Below, piece by piece: positions 25,278-34,027 of a stretch of DNA of 64,000 bases. A model generated the notes under the pieces. It was not told where the DNA came from, did no database searches, and was given only the letters and a program-made list of their open reading frames with translations. Position 1 is the first letter of the stretch. Every line of letters starts with the position of its first letter. Source of the DNA: an uncultured Clostridia bacterium (GTDB lineage: Bacteria; Bacillota; Clostridia; Oscillospirales; Acutalibacteraceae); assembly GCA_944384855.1 (NCBI GenBank), contig CALWUY010000065.1:1-64000 (forward strand), read 5' to 3'. The position numbers and the translations under genes are program-made.

Positions 25278-25745
25278 TTACTCGGTTCTTCTTTTATAAA
25301 TATTCTTTATACGTTTAATTTTTATAACGCCTGTCATTATAAGAGCAAAGAATATAAAAACAAAAGAACCGATTATACCTGCTATCAAATTTGAAATGTC
25401 CGTAGACAATACATTGGTATGCTCGTCAGGCGACTTAGGGTTATATTTTATTTCAAAAGTGCTTCCGACGTTTTTTGAATAATCAGCAGTTGCGTAAACA
25501 GTTCCCGTATAAACTTTTTCATCAACCGTATATTCGTAAACTAAATCATATACGGTCTTCCGCGTTTTTGTTTTTATCCCTTTTCTCTCGATGCGCTGCT
25601 GCACATCTATTACCGTTGCGGTTGCAGCCTGCCAATCTCTTTGATTACAGTTTTCGATAAAATTACTTGTACTTTTAACAATAAAATATAAACCGACTAA
25701 TGCAAAAATAATTCCTAATATTTTAAAAAACGGTATATCTTTCAT
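25278..25745 (-). CDS. DUF3592-type membrane protein
   Basis: About 155 residues: a membrane helix at 6-25, an exposed domain with WQAATATVIDVQQRIERKG and YTVDEKVYTGT, GSTFEIKYNPKSPDE (the typical DUF3592 phrase before the second helix), and a second helix near 118-140. AAGGGG lies 7 bases before ATG 25745. No function is known for the family. Confidence 0.72.
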   Translation of the reverse strand: MKDIPFFKILGIIFALVGLYFIVKSTSNFIENCNQRDWQAATATVIDVQQRIERKGIKTKTRKTVYDLVYEYTVDEKVYTGTVYATADYSKNVGSTFEIKYNPKSPDEHTNVLSTDISNLIAGIIGSFVFIFFALIMTGVIKIKRIKNIYKRRTE

Positions 25746-25887
25746 CCTCAATCCCCTTATAAATTATGTTCTGTATTTTATAAAAAAACACAATTCCAAA
25801 AATCAAAATATTTACCTGAATAACAAAGTCATTAAGGTTAGATTTGTTTTTGTTCCGAAGTGTAAATTTTTCAATTTGACATTGTTT

Positions 25888-26400
25888 TTATAAATCAATA
25901 TCTATTTCATAGACATCATCAATAAATACTTTATTGACACCGTATTTTTCAGCAAGCTCCAAAATCCGCGCATTATCTTCTAAAACATTTTCTATCGTAC
26001 ACCAATCATCATTTAAACGATTTTCAACTGCATTGGCATATTTTTTAATATCGCTGAAATGGTTTACAATATAACGTTCGCTCATAATAAGACAATAGTA
26101 TCTGATATAATCAAGATATTCCTTTTCAAAATCCTTTTCCCAATCAAAAGGGATGTAATACCCCTCAACAATCAGATTTTGTCTGTTTTCTATAACAGTT
26201 TTAATGATTTCCCGAATGATCGGCCACATATAATTTGTAAGCTCACTGTCATTTTCCGGAGTAAGATTAGTATAACCGCTGCGAATTAAGCCCATTTTCA
26301 AATGATCTATTGAAAAATACGGATAACCGTACTTTTCAAGCAACTGCTGTGCTAAATTCGTTTTTCCTGTATGAGATGCGCCGCAAATCAATATTACCAT
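25888..26400 (-). CDS. P-loop kinase-like protein
   Basis: About 170 residues. A Walker A motif at the extreme N-terminus, ICGASHTGKTNLAQQLL, followed by YPYFSIDHLKMGLIRSG as in small-molecule kinases of the shikimate/2-phosphoglycerate kinase type, and LIVEGYYIPFDW near residue 78, where such kinases bind substrate. ATG at 26400 is chosen because AAGGA is 10 bases upstream. Substrate unknown; a phosphotransferase acting on a small molecule or antibiotic is possible. Confidence 0.68.
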   Translation of the reverse strand: MVILICGASHTGKTNLAQQLLEKYGYPYFSIDHLKMGLIRSGYTNLTPENDSELTNYMWPIIREIIKTVIENRQNLIVEGYYIPFDWEKDFEKEYLDYIRYYCLIMSERYIVNHFSDIKKYANAVENRLNDDWCTIENVLEDNARILELAEKYGVNKVFIDDVYEIDIDL

Positions 26401-26422
26401 CGTATACACATCCTTGAAAACC

Positions 26423-26878
26423 TTAATCGTTTCGCTCTTTTTTCATTATATAATTAGTTAAAAAAATACCGCCGCGTTCAACCTTTTGTTCTTTTATAAC
26501 ACCGTATCCCCGTTTTTCAAAAAAAGGTTTAGCGGTTATGGAAGCGTGGACAGTTATTGTTCCTGTCACAGCCTGTTCCAAGTCGTTGCATATAGCTGTT
26601 GCGATACCTTTCCCCTGAAAATCTTTATGGACATACAGTCTATTGAGATAACCGTTTTTCTCTATGTCTCCGAAACCGACAATAATTTCATTTTCAACCG
26701 CTACAATACCGTAATGTTCTGTAAACGACCGGTTCCATTCCTCCAAATCAAAACGCCCCGTTGCCCACACATCAAGCTGTTCTTTCGTATAGTCCTTTGC
26801 ATTAACCGTATGTACTGTGTTATAAAACAATTCTGTTATAGCCTTGCAATCTGATTGCCGGCATTTTCTGATTTCCAC
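26423..26878 (-). CDS. GNAT-family N-acetyltransferase
   Basis: 151 residues, GTG start at 26878 with GGAG 9 bases upstream. LYVHKDFQGKGIATAICNDLE carries the acetyl-CoA motif QGKGIA; the C-terminal ASITAKPFFEKRGYGVIKEQ is motif B. The pattern resembles the YafP/PhnO-like branch. It precedes the kinase-like gene by 22 bases and may share its transcript. Confidence 0.83.
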   Translation of the reverse strand: MEIRKCRQSDCKAITELFYNTVHTVNAKDYTKEQLDVWATGRFDLEEWNRSFTEHYGIVAVENEIIVGFGDIEKNGYLNRLYVHKDFQGKGIATAICNDLEQAVTGTITVHASITAKPFFEKRGYGVIKEQKVERGGIFLTNYIMKKERND

Positions 26879-26936
26879 TTTTCATTACTCCGATATTATA
26901 TTTCACAAAATTCAAATTTGCAACCTGTTTTTAAAA

Positions 26937-26964
26937 ATGGGCAGTCTCAGATGAGATTGCCCAT
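26937..26964 (-). terminator. Terminator-like hairpin between lysS and the acetyltransferase gene
   Basis: ATGGGCAGTCTCA (26937-26949) and TGAGATTGCCCAT (26952-26964), one wobble, followed on the minus strand by TTTTAAAAAC. Second barrier after the hairpin at 27052-27099. Confidence 0.7.
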
Positions 26965-27051
26965 TGGCTTTGTTGATTATGCAATTTTTCAATCTGTGCA
27001 CACTTTTTATGCGCCAAATGATGTAAAAGTGCGTTGCCGCAGCTTTTAAAA

Positions 27052-27099
27052 CTATTAAGTACGTCCTGTTTTGTCACCCAAAACGGTACATCTTAATAG
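27052..27099 (-). terminator. Hairpin spanning the lysS stop codon
   Basis: Outer arms CTATTAAG (27052-27059) and CTTAATAG (27092-27099), plus inner GTTTTG/CAAAAC, with TTTTAAAAG following on the minus strand. The lysS TAA (27095-27093) lies inside the stem, so the terminator overlaps the end of the gene. Confidence 0.6.
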
Positions 27100-29045
27100 A
27101 GCTTTGCGCCTGCCGGAATATGATTGTCCACCATCAGAAGATGAAGCTTTTCTTCGCCTTCCTCACTGTGTACCGCCGAAATCAGCATACCGCAGGAATC
27201 AATGCCCATCATCGCCCTCGGCGGAAGATTGGTAATAGCGATACAGGTCTTGCCAACCAGTTCTTCCGGTTCGTAATACTCATGAATACCGCTTAAAATC
27301 ACTCGGTCAGTGCCTGTACCGTCATCCAAGACGAATCTGAGAAGCTTTTTGCTCTTAGGTACAGCTTCACATTCTTTTACCTTTACAGCTCTGAAATCGG
27401 ACTTCGCGAAGGTTTCAAAGTCCACGAAATCCTTGAACAAAGGCTCGATTTCTACTTTGGTAAAATCGATTTTTTCCGGCTCAGCCTTTACATCATTTGA
27501 GACGGTTTCAGGAGTATTATTTACTACATCATTTCCCGCATTTACATCTTTCAAGGGTTTCATCGTGGGGAACAATATTACCTCTCTGATGGTATCGGAA
27601 TTTGTAAGCAGCATTACGGCCCTGTCAACACCTATTCCCATTCCACCGGTAGGAGGCATACCGTATTCCATTGCCGTGAGAAAATCTTCATCAAGCATTT
27701 CTGCCTCATCGTCGCCGCGGTCACGAAGCTCCAGTTGTTTTTCAAAACGCTCTCTCTGAACAACAGGATCGTTAAGCTCCGAATAGGCATTCGCAAGCTC
27801 ACTTCTGCAAATAAACAACTCAAATCTCTCAGTAAGTCTCGAATCTACAGGGGAAGCCTTGGTCAAAGGTGATACTTCAACAGGATACATTGTAATAAAC
27901 GTCGGCTGTATGAGTTTCTCCTCAACCTTTTGGTCGAAACACGCATACAGCGCGTTCCCCCATGTCTTATCCGCCGTTTCAGCAAGTTCCACTCCTATAC
28001 CCGACGCGGCTGCTACCGCTTCCATATCATCGGTTATAGCTCCGAAATCTATCCCGGCATACTCTTTTACCGCTTCGACCATCGTGAGCCGGCGCCAGCC
28101 CGGTGTAAGATCTATCTTTTCTCCCAACCATTCTACTTCATAGGTTCCTAAAATTTCTTTAGCCGCTCCGGATATTATGCCTTCCGCTATATCCATCATA
28201 TCGTGGAAATCCGCGTACGCCTGGTATAACTCCACTGTTGTAAACTCAGGATTATGCTTAGGATCCATACCTTCATTTCTGAATATCCTGCCTATTTCAT
28301 AAACCCTGTCCATACCTCCGACAATAAGCCGTTTCAGCGGAAGCTCGGTTGCTATACGCATATACATGGGTATGTCCAATGTGTTGTGGTGCGTAATAAA
28401 CGGACGCGCCGCAGCGCCGCCTACAATCGTGTTAAGTACCGGCGTTTCAACCTCAATATAATTCATATTGTCAAGATACTTGCGCATAAATTTTATGAAC
28501 TGCGAACGTATTATAAAATTACGCTTTACATTGTCATTCATGATCAGATCAACATAACGCTGTCTGAACCGTAAGTCATTATTCGTGAGACCGTGGAACT
28601 TCTCAGGCAGAGGCAGCAGCGACTTAGACAAAAGTTTGATTGACGTCACATGTACCGATATTTCGCCTGTCTGTGTTTTGAATACGGTACCTTCGACTCC
28701 TACTATATCTCCGACATCCCATTTTTTAAAACCGGCATAAACGTCTTCGCCCACATCTTCTCGTCTTACATACAGCTGAATTTTGCCGGTGGAATCCTTA
28801 ATTCCCGCAAAGCTAGCCTTGCCCATTATGCGACGTGACATCATGCGGCCTGCTATACTGACACTTTTCCCTTCTGTATTTTCAAAGTCAGCCTTTATGC
28901 TCTCCGAATCATTTCGGACTTCATACTTTGTTATGATAAACGGATCATTCCCCGACTCTTTCAAAGCCGAAAGTTTGTCGCGCCTGACCTGTAATATTTC
29001 GTTCAAATCCTGCTGAGTGGCATTGTTTGTATTATTTTGATCCAT
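27093..29045 (-). CDS. lysS: Lysyl-tRNA synthetase (class II) with appended Trbp111-like tRNA-binding domain
   Basis: 650 residues, about 150 more than the usual bacterial enzyme. After a 15-residue polar lead, the N-terminal OB fold (ISRRIMGKASFAGIKDSTGKIQ-type region, about 65-135) is followed by the class II core with RFRQRYVDLI (motif 1 area), MRIATELPLKRLIVGGMDRVYEIGRIFRNEGMD (motif 2) and GMGIGVDRAVMLLT (motif 3). A linker near 500-540 leads to a second OB fold (about 540-650: FETFAKSDFRAVKVKECEAV, then GIDSCGMLISAV), which matches Trbp111 and the MetRS C-terminal extension and should help hold tRNA. Downstream of greA by 32 bases. AAGGAATGAGG precedes the ATG. Confidence 0.93.
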   Translation of the reverse strand: MDQNNTNNATQQDLNEILQVRRDKLSALKESGNDPFIITKYEVRNDSESIKADFENTEGKSVSIAGRMMSRRIMGKASFAGIKDSTGKIQLYVRREDVGEDVYAGFKKWDVGDIVGVEGTVFKTQTGEISVHVTSIKLLSKSLLPLPEKFHGLTNNDLRFRQRYVDLIMNDNVKRNFIIRSQFIKFMRKYLDNMNYIEVETPVLNTIVGGAAARPFITHHNTLDIPMYMRIATELPLKRLIVGGMDRVYEIGRIFRNEGMDPKHNPEFTTVELYQAYADFHDMMDIAEGIISGAAKEILGTYEVEWLGEKIDLTPGWRRLTMVEAVKEYAGIDFGAITDDMEAVAAASGIGVELAETADKTWGNALYACFDQKVEEKLIQPTFITMYPVEVSPLTKASPVDSRLTERFELFICRSELANAYSELNDPVVQRERFEKQLELRDRGDDEAEMLDEDFLTAMEYGMPPTGGMGIGVDRAVMLLTNSDTIREVILFPTMKPLKDVNAGNDVVNNTPETVSNDVKAEPEKIDFTKVEIEPLFKDFVDFETFAKSDFRAVKVKECEAVPKSKKLLRFVLDDGTGTDRVILSGIHEYYEPEELVGKTCIAITNLPPRAMMGIDSCGMLISAVHSEEGEEKLHLLMVDNHIPAGAKLY

Positions 29046-29077
29046 ATTTACCTCATTCCTTAAGATTTATTGATCTT

Positions 29078-29551
29078 CTATTTTGAAATATCAATAACTT
29101 TAAGTTTAAATTCGCCGCCCGGCGCTTCTACTATAACTTCGTCTCCTATTTTCTTTCCTAAAAGCGCTTTGCCTACAGGAGACTCATCCGATATAAGTCC
29201 CGCTCTCGGATCAGCTTCGGTAGATCCTACAACACGATATTCGCTTTCATCACCGTATTCGCAGTCGAGTACTTTAACCTTAACGCCGATTATTACGGAT
29301 TTTGCTTTGCCTTTCACATCTTCAATAATTTCAACGTTTTTAAGCATTGCTTCTATCTCTACGATACGGGCTTCGATTTTTGCCTGTTCGTTTTTCGCTT
29401 CATCATATTCGCTGTTTTCAGACAGATCTCCGTAACCGCGTGCAGTCTTGATTTTTTCTGCTATGTCGGCACGTCCCTGTGTTTTAAGAATCTCAAGTTC
29501 CTCCTGAAGTTTTTTCAGACCGTCATCGGTAATTTTGATAGTTTTAGCCAT
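29078..29551 (-). CDS. greA: Transcription elongation factor GreA
   Basis: 157 residues, normal length. N-terminal coiled coil with the loop acids ([20 protein letters not shown], near residues 38-57) that reaches the polymerase active site, and a C-terminal FKBP-like domain ending [23 protein letters not shown]. It rescues backtracked RNA polymerase by stimulating transcript cleavage. First gene of the greA-lysS transcript, driven by the consensus promoter at 29626-29654. Confidence 0.95.
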   Translation of the reverse strand: MAKTIKITDDGLKKLQEELEILKTQGRADIAEKIKTARGYGDLSENSEYDEAKNEQAKIEARIVEIEAMLKNVEIIEDVKGKAKSVIIGVKVKVLDCEYGDESEYRVVGSTEADPRAGLISDESPVGKALLGKKIGDEVIVEAPGGEFKLKVIDISK

Positions 29552-29625
29552 TAAAAAAACCCACCCTTATCCGTTAATATGATTTTTTCTCATAAATATA
29601 TCTATTGCAGAGTCATATAAAATAT

Positions 29626-29654
29626 ATTATATATTTTTATAATTAATATGTCAA
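29626..29654 (-). promoter_or_regulatory. Consensus promoter of greA-lysS
   Basis: Perfect TTGACA (29654-29649), 17-base AT-rich spacer, perfect TATAAT (29631-29626), 75 bases before the greA start. Confidence 0.85.
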
Positions 29655-29699
29655 GGCTTAACTGCGGTATATTTTTGTACTTATTTTTTATAATTAATG

Positions 29700-29728
29700 T
29701 TGATATATTCCCGAAACTATTATATAAT
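29700..29728 (+). promoter_or_regulatory. Promoter of the CPBP-like gene
   Basis: TTGATA (29700-29705), 17-base spacer, TATAAT (29723-29728). It lies inside the longest possible frame from 29648, proving that the downstream ATG is used. Confidence 0.75.
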
Positions 29729-29758
29729 TATTTGGTAAAACTGCTTTTGAGGTTGATT

Positions 29759-30640
29759 ATGAAAAATTTAATTGTTAATATTTTCAAAACCCTTTTCTTT
29801 TTTGATGCCGCAGTAATCGTGTTATCACTTCTGCCGGTAATTCAAAATTCCAATCCCGCATTGGCAAAGCTTATTTCAGAAGCATTAGTGCTGGCGGTAA
29901 CAGTAATTTTCACTTTTGTCTTTTTAAGATTCGTTGAAAAAAACAAACTGAAATTTCCTTACGGCAAAAAGAAAGTAAAGCTTTTTTTTACGGGCTTTGG
30001 GGCCGGAGCTGTTATTCCGATAGCTTATATAGCCATTTTAGCCGCAACCAAAGATTTGAATTTTATAGGATTCAATAAAATAGATCATGCTTATTATTGG
30101 ATATTGGCATTGCTTTGCAACGCAATATCATCTGAGCTGCTTTTCAGAGGTTACCTGTTTTTATTATATAAAAAATATTACGGGTTCACTTTCGCCGCCT
30201 TTGTGACAACCTTGCTTTTCTTATCTATGAATCTTAAACTATTTTCCATGGATACAAAATATATCATCAATATTATACTTTTTAATATTCTGCTTTGTTT
30301 TCTTCTTGAGTTTTCAAACTCCGTTGTTGTTACAATAACCGCCCGCTTTGTTTACACCCTGCTCAGTACTTTCGTAATCGGAAGTCTTCCCTTGACCGAA
30401 GGATTTCCGGTATTGCTTAACCGAACATTTTCAGAAAATAAATATATGGTCGGTGAACCGTTTCCGATAGAAAGCAGTACCCTTATTACACTGCTTATCA
30501 TCTTTATTACCGTTTTATTTATTATTAAAAAATATCACCCGGTCAGACAGTTAAAAAAGCTTAATCAATATATTAAAAGCCGCCGCGGAAAAAAGCAGTA
30601 TAAGCAAAATGTACGGTCACACAGGAAAATACGCAGTTAA
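29759..30640 (+). CDS. CPBP/CAAX-protease-like membrane protein, probably inactive
   Basis: 293 residues from ATG 29759 (GAGG 6 bases upstream). About seven hydrophobic helices. The segment CNAISSELLFRGYLFLLYKKY resembles motif 1 of the Abi/CPBP family (EExxxR), but the first Glu is Ser125, leaving Glu126 and Arg130. The next helix (FVTTLLFLSMNLKLF) lacks the His of motif 2 (FxxxH). A basic C-terminal tail (residues 266-293, rich in Lys/Arg) follows. The fold is suggested; protease activity is doubtful. Single-gene transcript. Confidence 0.62.
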   Translation: MKNLIVNIFKTLFFFDAAVIVLSLLPVIQNSNPALAKLISEALVLAVTVIFTFVFLRFVEKNKLKFPYGKKKVKLFFTGFGAGAVIPIAYIAILAATKDLNFIGFNKIDHAYYWILALLCNAISSELLFRGYLFLLYKKYYGFTFAAFVTTLLFLSMNLKLFSMDTKYIINIILFNILLCFLLEFSNSVVVTITARFVYTLLSTFVIGSLPLTEGFPVLLNRTFSENKYMVGEPFPIESSTLITLLIIFITVLFIIKKYHPVRQLKKLNQYIKSRRGKKQYKQNVRSHRKIRS

Positions 30641-30778
30641 ATAACCCTACGTAAAAACATTATTCAGGTATGCATTGATTTTTATCAGTATTGTAATTTC
30701 AAAATTTGTTGCTTATATGATTTCATCGGCATTCTGCAGTCAATCATAAAAAACATCAGATTACAGGAGTGTGATACT

Positions 30779-31879
30779 ATGACAAATACAGAATGGTTCG
30801 CAAGCAGAAAATGGGGGATTTTTACACACTGTTTTCACTTCGGAAATGATAATTTTATCAAATCCCGGGGAGGACCTGTCCCTGAGTACAACGAATTCAT
30901 TAATAACTTTGATACAGAAAAATTTGCAAGAGCGCTTAATGAAACTAACTGCGGCTACCTGATTTTCACTATGGGACAATGTCAGAAACACTGGTGCGCG
31001 CCGAACGAAAATTTCAACCGCATTACCGGTTACCGTACCGGAGAAGCTTGTTCTGAAAGAGACCTGATAAATGATTTGCTGGATTCGCTCGAAAAATATG
31101 GCATACCGTTATTTTTGTACTTTACCGGCGACGGTCCGTGCGCTGACACTCAGGCGGGAAAAGCAATGGGATTTTGTCCTGACGGCACTATAGAAGGGCG
31201 GCAGTATATAACCGAAAAATTCATTAAAAACTGGGGATCGGTCCTCAAAGAATACAGCCTGCGTTACGGAAACAGAGTAAAAGGCTGGTGGTTTGACGGA
31301 TGCTATGATTTCTACGGATATACGGATGAGTTTTTAAACGAACTGAAAAAATGTGCCAGAGCGGGAAATCCGGACGCACTCTGCGCATTCAACAACGGAA
31401 CTGAAAACAAGAACTATAATAACCCCAGATTTGCTCACTTAATCAATCAGAATGACCATTCGATAACAAAAATGGAAAAGATAGAGCAGGCGTTTATTGA
31501 CGGTATCATTGACGACAGCGGATATATGAACCGCGATATTGAAACCCAGTGGCGTGAAGCGGACGATTTCACTGCCGGAGAGCGGACTGAATTTTCACAG
31601 CTGCCTGAAAGTGATAACCATAAACGCCTTTGGCATATCCTCTCTTTCCTGGGGCAGCTGCAATCTCAAAACAGCCCCAGACCTAAATATCTTCCTAACG
31701 GCAGCGGCTGGGCCGCCTGCGGTTCAAGATACAGCGGTGACTATATGCGCGATTATGTCAATGCCGTAAACGCTAAAAACGGCATTGTAACGATAGATAT
31801 CGCCATATTTGATGACGCTACTTTTGATTTGGGACAAATTGAGGTTTTGAAAAAATTAAAAGACATTCGCAATAAATAA
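30779..31879 (+). CDS. GH29-like (alpha-L-fucosidase superfamily) TIM-barrel protein
   Basis: 366 residues. WFASRKWGIFTHCFHFG near the N-terminus is the usual opening of GH29-type enzymes (WF...KFGIFxHWG). NCGYLIFTMGQ corresponds to the A-x-Y-xxLTxKHHDGF block, and VKGWWFDGCYDFYG near residue 165 carries the Asp expected as nucleophile. It is shorter than ordinary fucosidases (about 450) and lacks the C-terminal beta domain, so substrate may differ. ACAGGAGTGTG precedes the ATG. Alone on its transcript, ending in the hairpin at 31924. Confidence 0.65.
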   Translation: MTNTEWFASRKWGIFTHCFHFGNDNFIKSRGGPVPEYNEFINNFDTEKFARALNETNCGYLIFTMGQCQKHWCAPNENFNRITGYRTGEACSERDLINDLLDSLEKYGIPLFLYFTGDGPCADTQAGKAMGFCPDGTIEGRQYITEKFIKNWGSVLKEYSLRYGNRVKGWWFDGCYDFYGYTDEFLNELKKCARAGNPDALCAFNNGTENKNYNNPRFAHLINQNDHSITKMEKIEQAFIDGIIDDSGYMNRDIETQWREADDFTAGERTEFSQLPESDNHKRLWHILSFLGQLQSQNSPRPKYLPNGSGWAACGSRYSGDYMRDYVNAVNAKNGIVTIDIAIFDDATFDLGQIEVLKKLKDIRNK

Positions 31880-31923
31880 TAACATTGCTTATAGATTTAA
31901 AGAATAAAAATATATCATAATAG

Positions 31924-31963
31924 AAGATGGCGGCATCACTTATATAAGTGATGCCGCCATCTT
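31924..31963 (+). terminator. Terminator after the GH29-like gene
   Basis: A 19-bp near-perfect inverted repeat starting AAGATGGCGGCATC, 2-base loop, followed by TTGCATT after CTTTT. Confidence 0.83.
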
Positions 31964-31979
31964 TTGCATTATCAGTAAA

Positions 31980-32016
31980 ATATCCGGAAACGCCTGTAAA
32001 TCACGTTTCCGGATAT
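31980..32016 (-). terminator. Terminator after pckG
   Basis: ATATCCGGAAACG (31980-31992) and CGTTTCCGGATAT (32004-32016), followed on the minus strand by TTTACTG. 27 bases past the stop at 32043. Confidence 0.78.
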
Positions 32017-32042
32017 TTATTAAATATTATTAATTAAGAAAA

Positions 32043-33827
32043 TTACATTTTCGCAAGATTAGCTTTGAGATTATTGAGCTGCTCTCTGAGCTCCTCAGGG
32101 AGCTTATCGCCAAACTTCTTATAGTGTTCCTCTATCTCTGCCGCTTCTTTGGTCCAGATATCCTTATCAACCGCAAGGATGGATTTGAGTACATCAATAT
32201 CCATATCAAGATCGGTAAGATCTATATCTTCAGGCTTCGGAACATATCCGATAGCGGTTTCAACGGCGTCTGCCTTGCCTTCACAACGGTCGATGATCCA
32301 GTTTAATACTCTCATATTGTCACCGAATCCCGGCCAGATAAAGTCTCCGTTATCATCGGTGCGGAACCAGTTTACATTGAATATCTTCGGAGCTTTATCT
32401 CCAAGCTTTTTGCCCATATCAAGCCAATGACGGAAATAATCTCCCATATTGTATCCGCAGAACGGAAGCATTGCCATCGGGTCGCGGCGTACAACACCTA
32501 CTGCACCGGCAGCAGCCGCTGTAGTTTCTGAAGCCATGGCAGAGCCTACGAATACACCGTTAACCCAATCCTTTGACTGATATACAAGCGGTGCGCATTT
32601 TGCGCGTCTTCCGCCGAATATAATCGCAGAAATCGGAACGCCTGTGCCCTTGTTAAATTCTTCTGAGATGCAGGGACAGTTTTCTGCAGGAGCGGTAAAT
32701 CTTGAATTAGGATGAGCCGCACAGGTAGACTTATCGTTTTTATCAAACTTAGAAGCATCCCACGGTCTGCCCTTCCAGTCAAGCGCATTCTGAGGCAGGT
32801 TCTTGTTAAGACCCTCCCACCAAACCGTATTGTCATCAAGATCAAGTGCGACGTTTGTAAATATCGTATTCTTCTTTGTGCTTTCAAGCGCGTTGAAGTT
32901 TGATTTTTCATTGGTTCCGGGGGCTACACCGAAGAAACCGTTTTCGGGGTTGATAGCGTAAAGTCTGCCGTCAGCACCAATCTTCATCCAGGCGATATCA
33001 TCGCCTACAGTCCATACCTTGTAACCCTTCTTGCGCAGATACTCAGGCGGAATGAGCATTGCTAAGTTGGTTTTTCCGCAGGCAGACGGGAATGCAGCAG
33101 CTATATATTTAACTTCACCCTGTGGGTTCTCAAGACCCAGTATAAGCATATGCTCAGCCATCCAGCCTTCTTTCCAGCCCTGATAAGAAGCTATACGCAA
33201 TGCAAAGCACTTTTTGCCTAAAAGCACGTTTCCGCCGTAACCGGAATTTACCGAAATAATGGTATTATCTTCGGGGAAATGACAGATATAACGGTTTTCG
33301 GGATCAATGTCACAGCGTGAGTGCAGACCCCTTACCCAGTCGTTGCTGTCGCCGAGTACATCCATAACCTTAAGGCTTACGCGGGTCATAATAAGCATAT
33401 TAAGTACAACATATATTGAATCGGTGACTTCTATTCCTATTTTTGCCAAAGGCGAACCGATAGGTCCCATAGAATACGGGATAATATACATTGTACGTCC
33501 TTTATAGCTTCCTCTCGCAATCTTATAAAGCTTTTCGTACATTTCGTCAGGATCGCACCAGTTGTTTGTAGGACCAGCGTTTTCCTTTGTTTTTGAGCAG
33601 ATAAAGGTACGATCTTCCACGCGGGCAACATCATTAGGGTTAGTGCGGTGCAGATAGCAGCCCGGCAGTTTTTCCTGATTGAGTTTTATAAGTTCACCGG
33701 ATTTAACCGCTTCTTCACGCAGAGCTTCTCTCTGTTCGTCGGTCCCGTCAATCCATACGATGTTATCCGGCGTAAGAAGTTCTTTCATTTCTTCAAGCCA
33801 TTTGTTAACTGTTACATTACCGGTCAT
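32043..33827 (-). CDS. pckG: Phosphoenolpyruvate carboxykinase (GTP)
   Basis: 594 residues from ATG 33827 (MTGNVTVNKWLEEM); AAGGAGA is 7 bases upstream. GTP-type features: kinase-1a P-loop FPSACGKTNLAMLIPPE near residue 260, the mobile-loop/active-site segment RRAKCAPLVYQSKDW, and WFRTDDNGDFIWPGFGDNMRVLNWIIDRC near the C-terminus. It interconverts oxaloacetate and PEP with GTP/GDP. In anaerobic gut bacteria it often runs toward oxaloacetate for fumarate/succinate formation; with pyruvate kinase nearby it sets the PEP branch point. Confidence 0.95.
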   Translation of the reverse strand: MTGNVTVNKWLEEMKELLTPDNIVWIDGTDEQREALREEAVKSGELIKLNQEKLPGCYLHRTNPNDVARVEDRTFICSKTKENAGPTNNWCDPDEMYEKLYKIARGSYKGRTMYIIPYSMGPIGSPLAKIGIEVTDSIYVVLNMLIMTRVSLKVMDVLGDSNDWVRGLHSRCDIDPENRYICHFPEDNTIISVNSGYGGNVLLGKKCFALRIASYQGWKEGWMAEHMLILGLENPQGEVKYIAAAFPSACGKTNLAMLIPPEYLRKKGYKVWTVGDDIAWMKIGADGRLYAINPENGFFGVAPGTNEKSNFNALESTKKNTIFTNVALDLDDNTVWWEGLNKNLPQNALDWKGRPWDASKFDKNDKSTCAAHPNSRFTAPAENCPCISEEFNKGTGVPISAIIFGGRRAKCAPLVYQSKDWVNGVFVGSAMASETTAAAAGAVGVVRRDPMAMLPFCGYNMGDYFRHWLDMGKKLGDKAPKIFNVNWFRTDDNGDFIWPGFGDNMRVLNWIIDRCEGKADAVETAIGYVPKPEDIDLTDLDMDIDVLKSILAVDKDIWTKEAAEIEEHYKKFGDKLPEELREQLNNLKANLAKM

Positions 33828-33868
33828 TTTGGGTTCTCCTTTTACAAATTCAAATTTTTGCCTTATAT

Positions 33869-33897
33869 AGTATACCCTATTATTTTCCAAATTGCAA
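33869..33897 (-). promoter_or_regulatory. Promoter of pckG
   Basis: TTGCAA (33897-33892), 17-base spacer, TATACT (33874-33869). The -35 is part of a palindrome ATTGCAAT described separately. Confidence 0.7.
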
Positions 33898-33912
33898 TAA
33901 GATAATTGCAAT
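33891..33912. promoter_or_regulatory. Paired ATTGCAAT palindromes over the pckG -35
   Basis: Two copies of the self-complementary octamer ATTGCAAT (33891-33898 and 33905-33912), 14 bases centre to centre. The first covers the -35, so a bound repressor would block pckG. Regulator unknown. Confidence 0.45.
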
Positions 33913-34027
33913 TTAACACTTTATTTTCAATTTTTTCAAAAAGTATATATTTTTTTTGCGCATTAAGTCAAAAAGCTGTTTAAATTTGTATTTTCAGTTA
34001 ATACTCGTACTGTAGGAGGCGACAATT

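Noticed and set aside
27310-27759. 149-codon plus-strand open frame
   Set aside because: Lies antisense to the coding core of lysS, serine-rich composition typical of a shadow, and no ribosome binding site.
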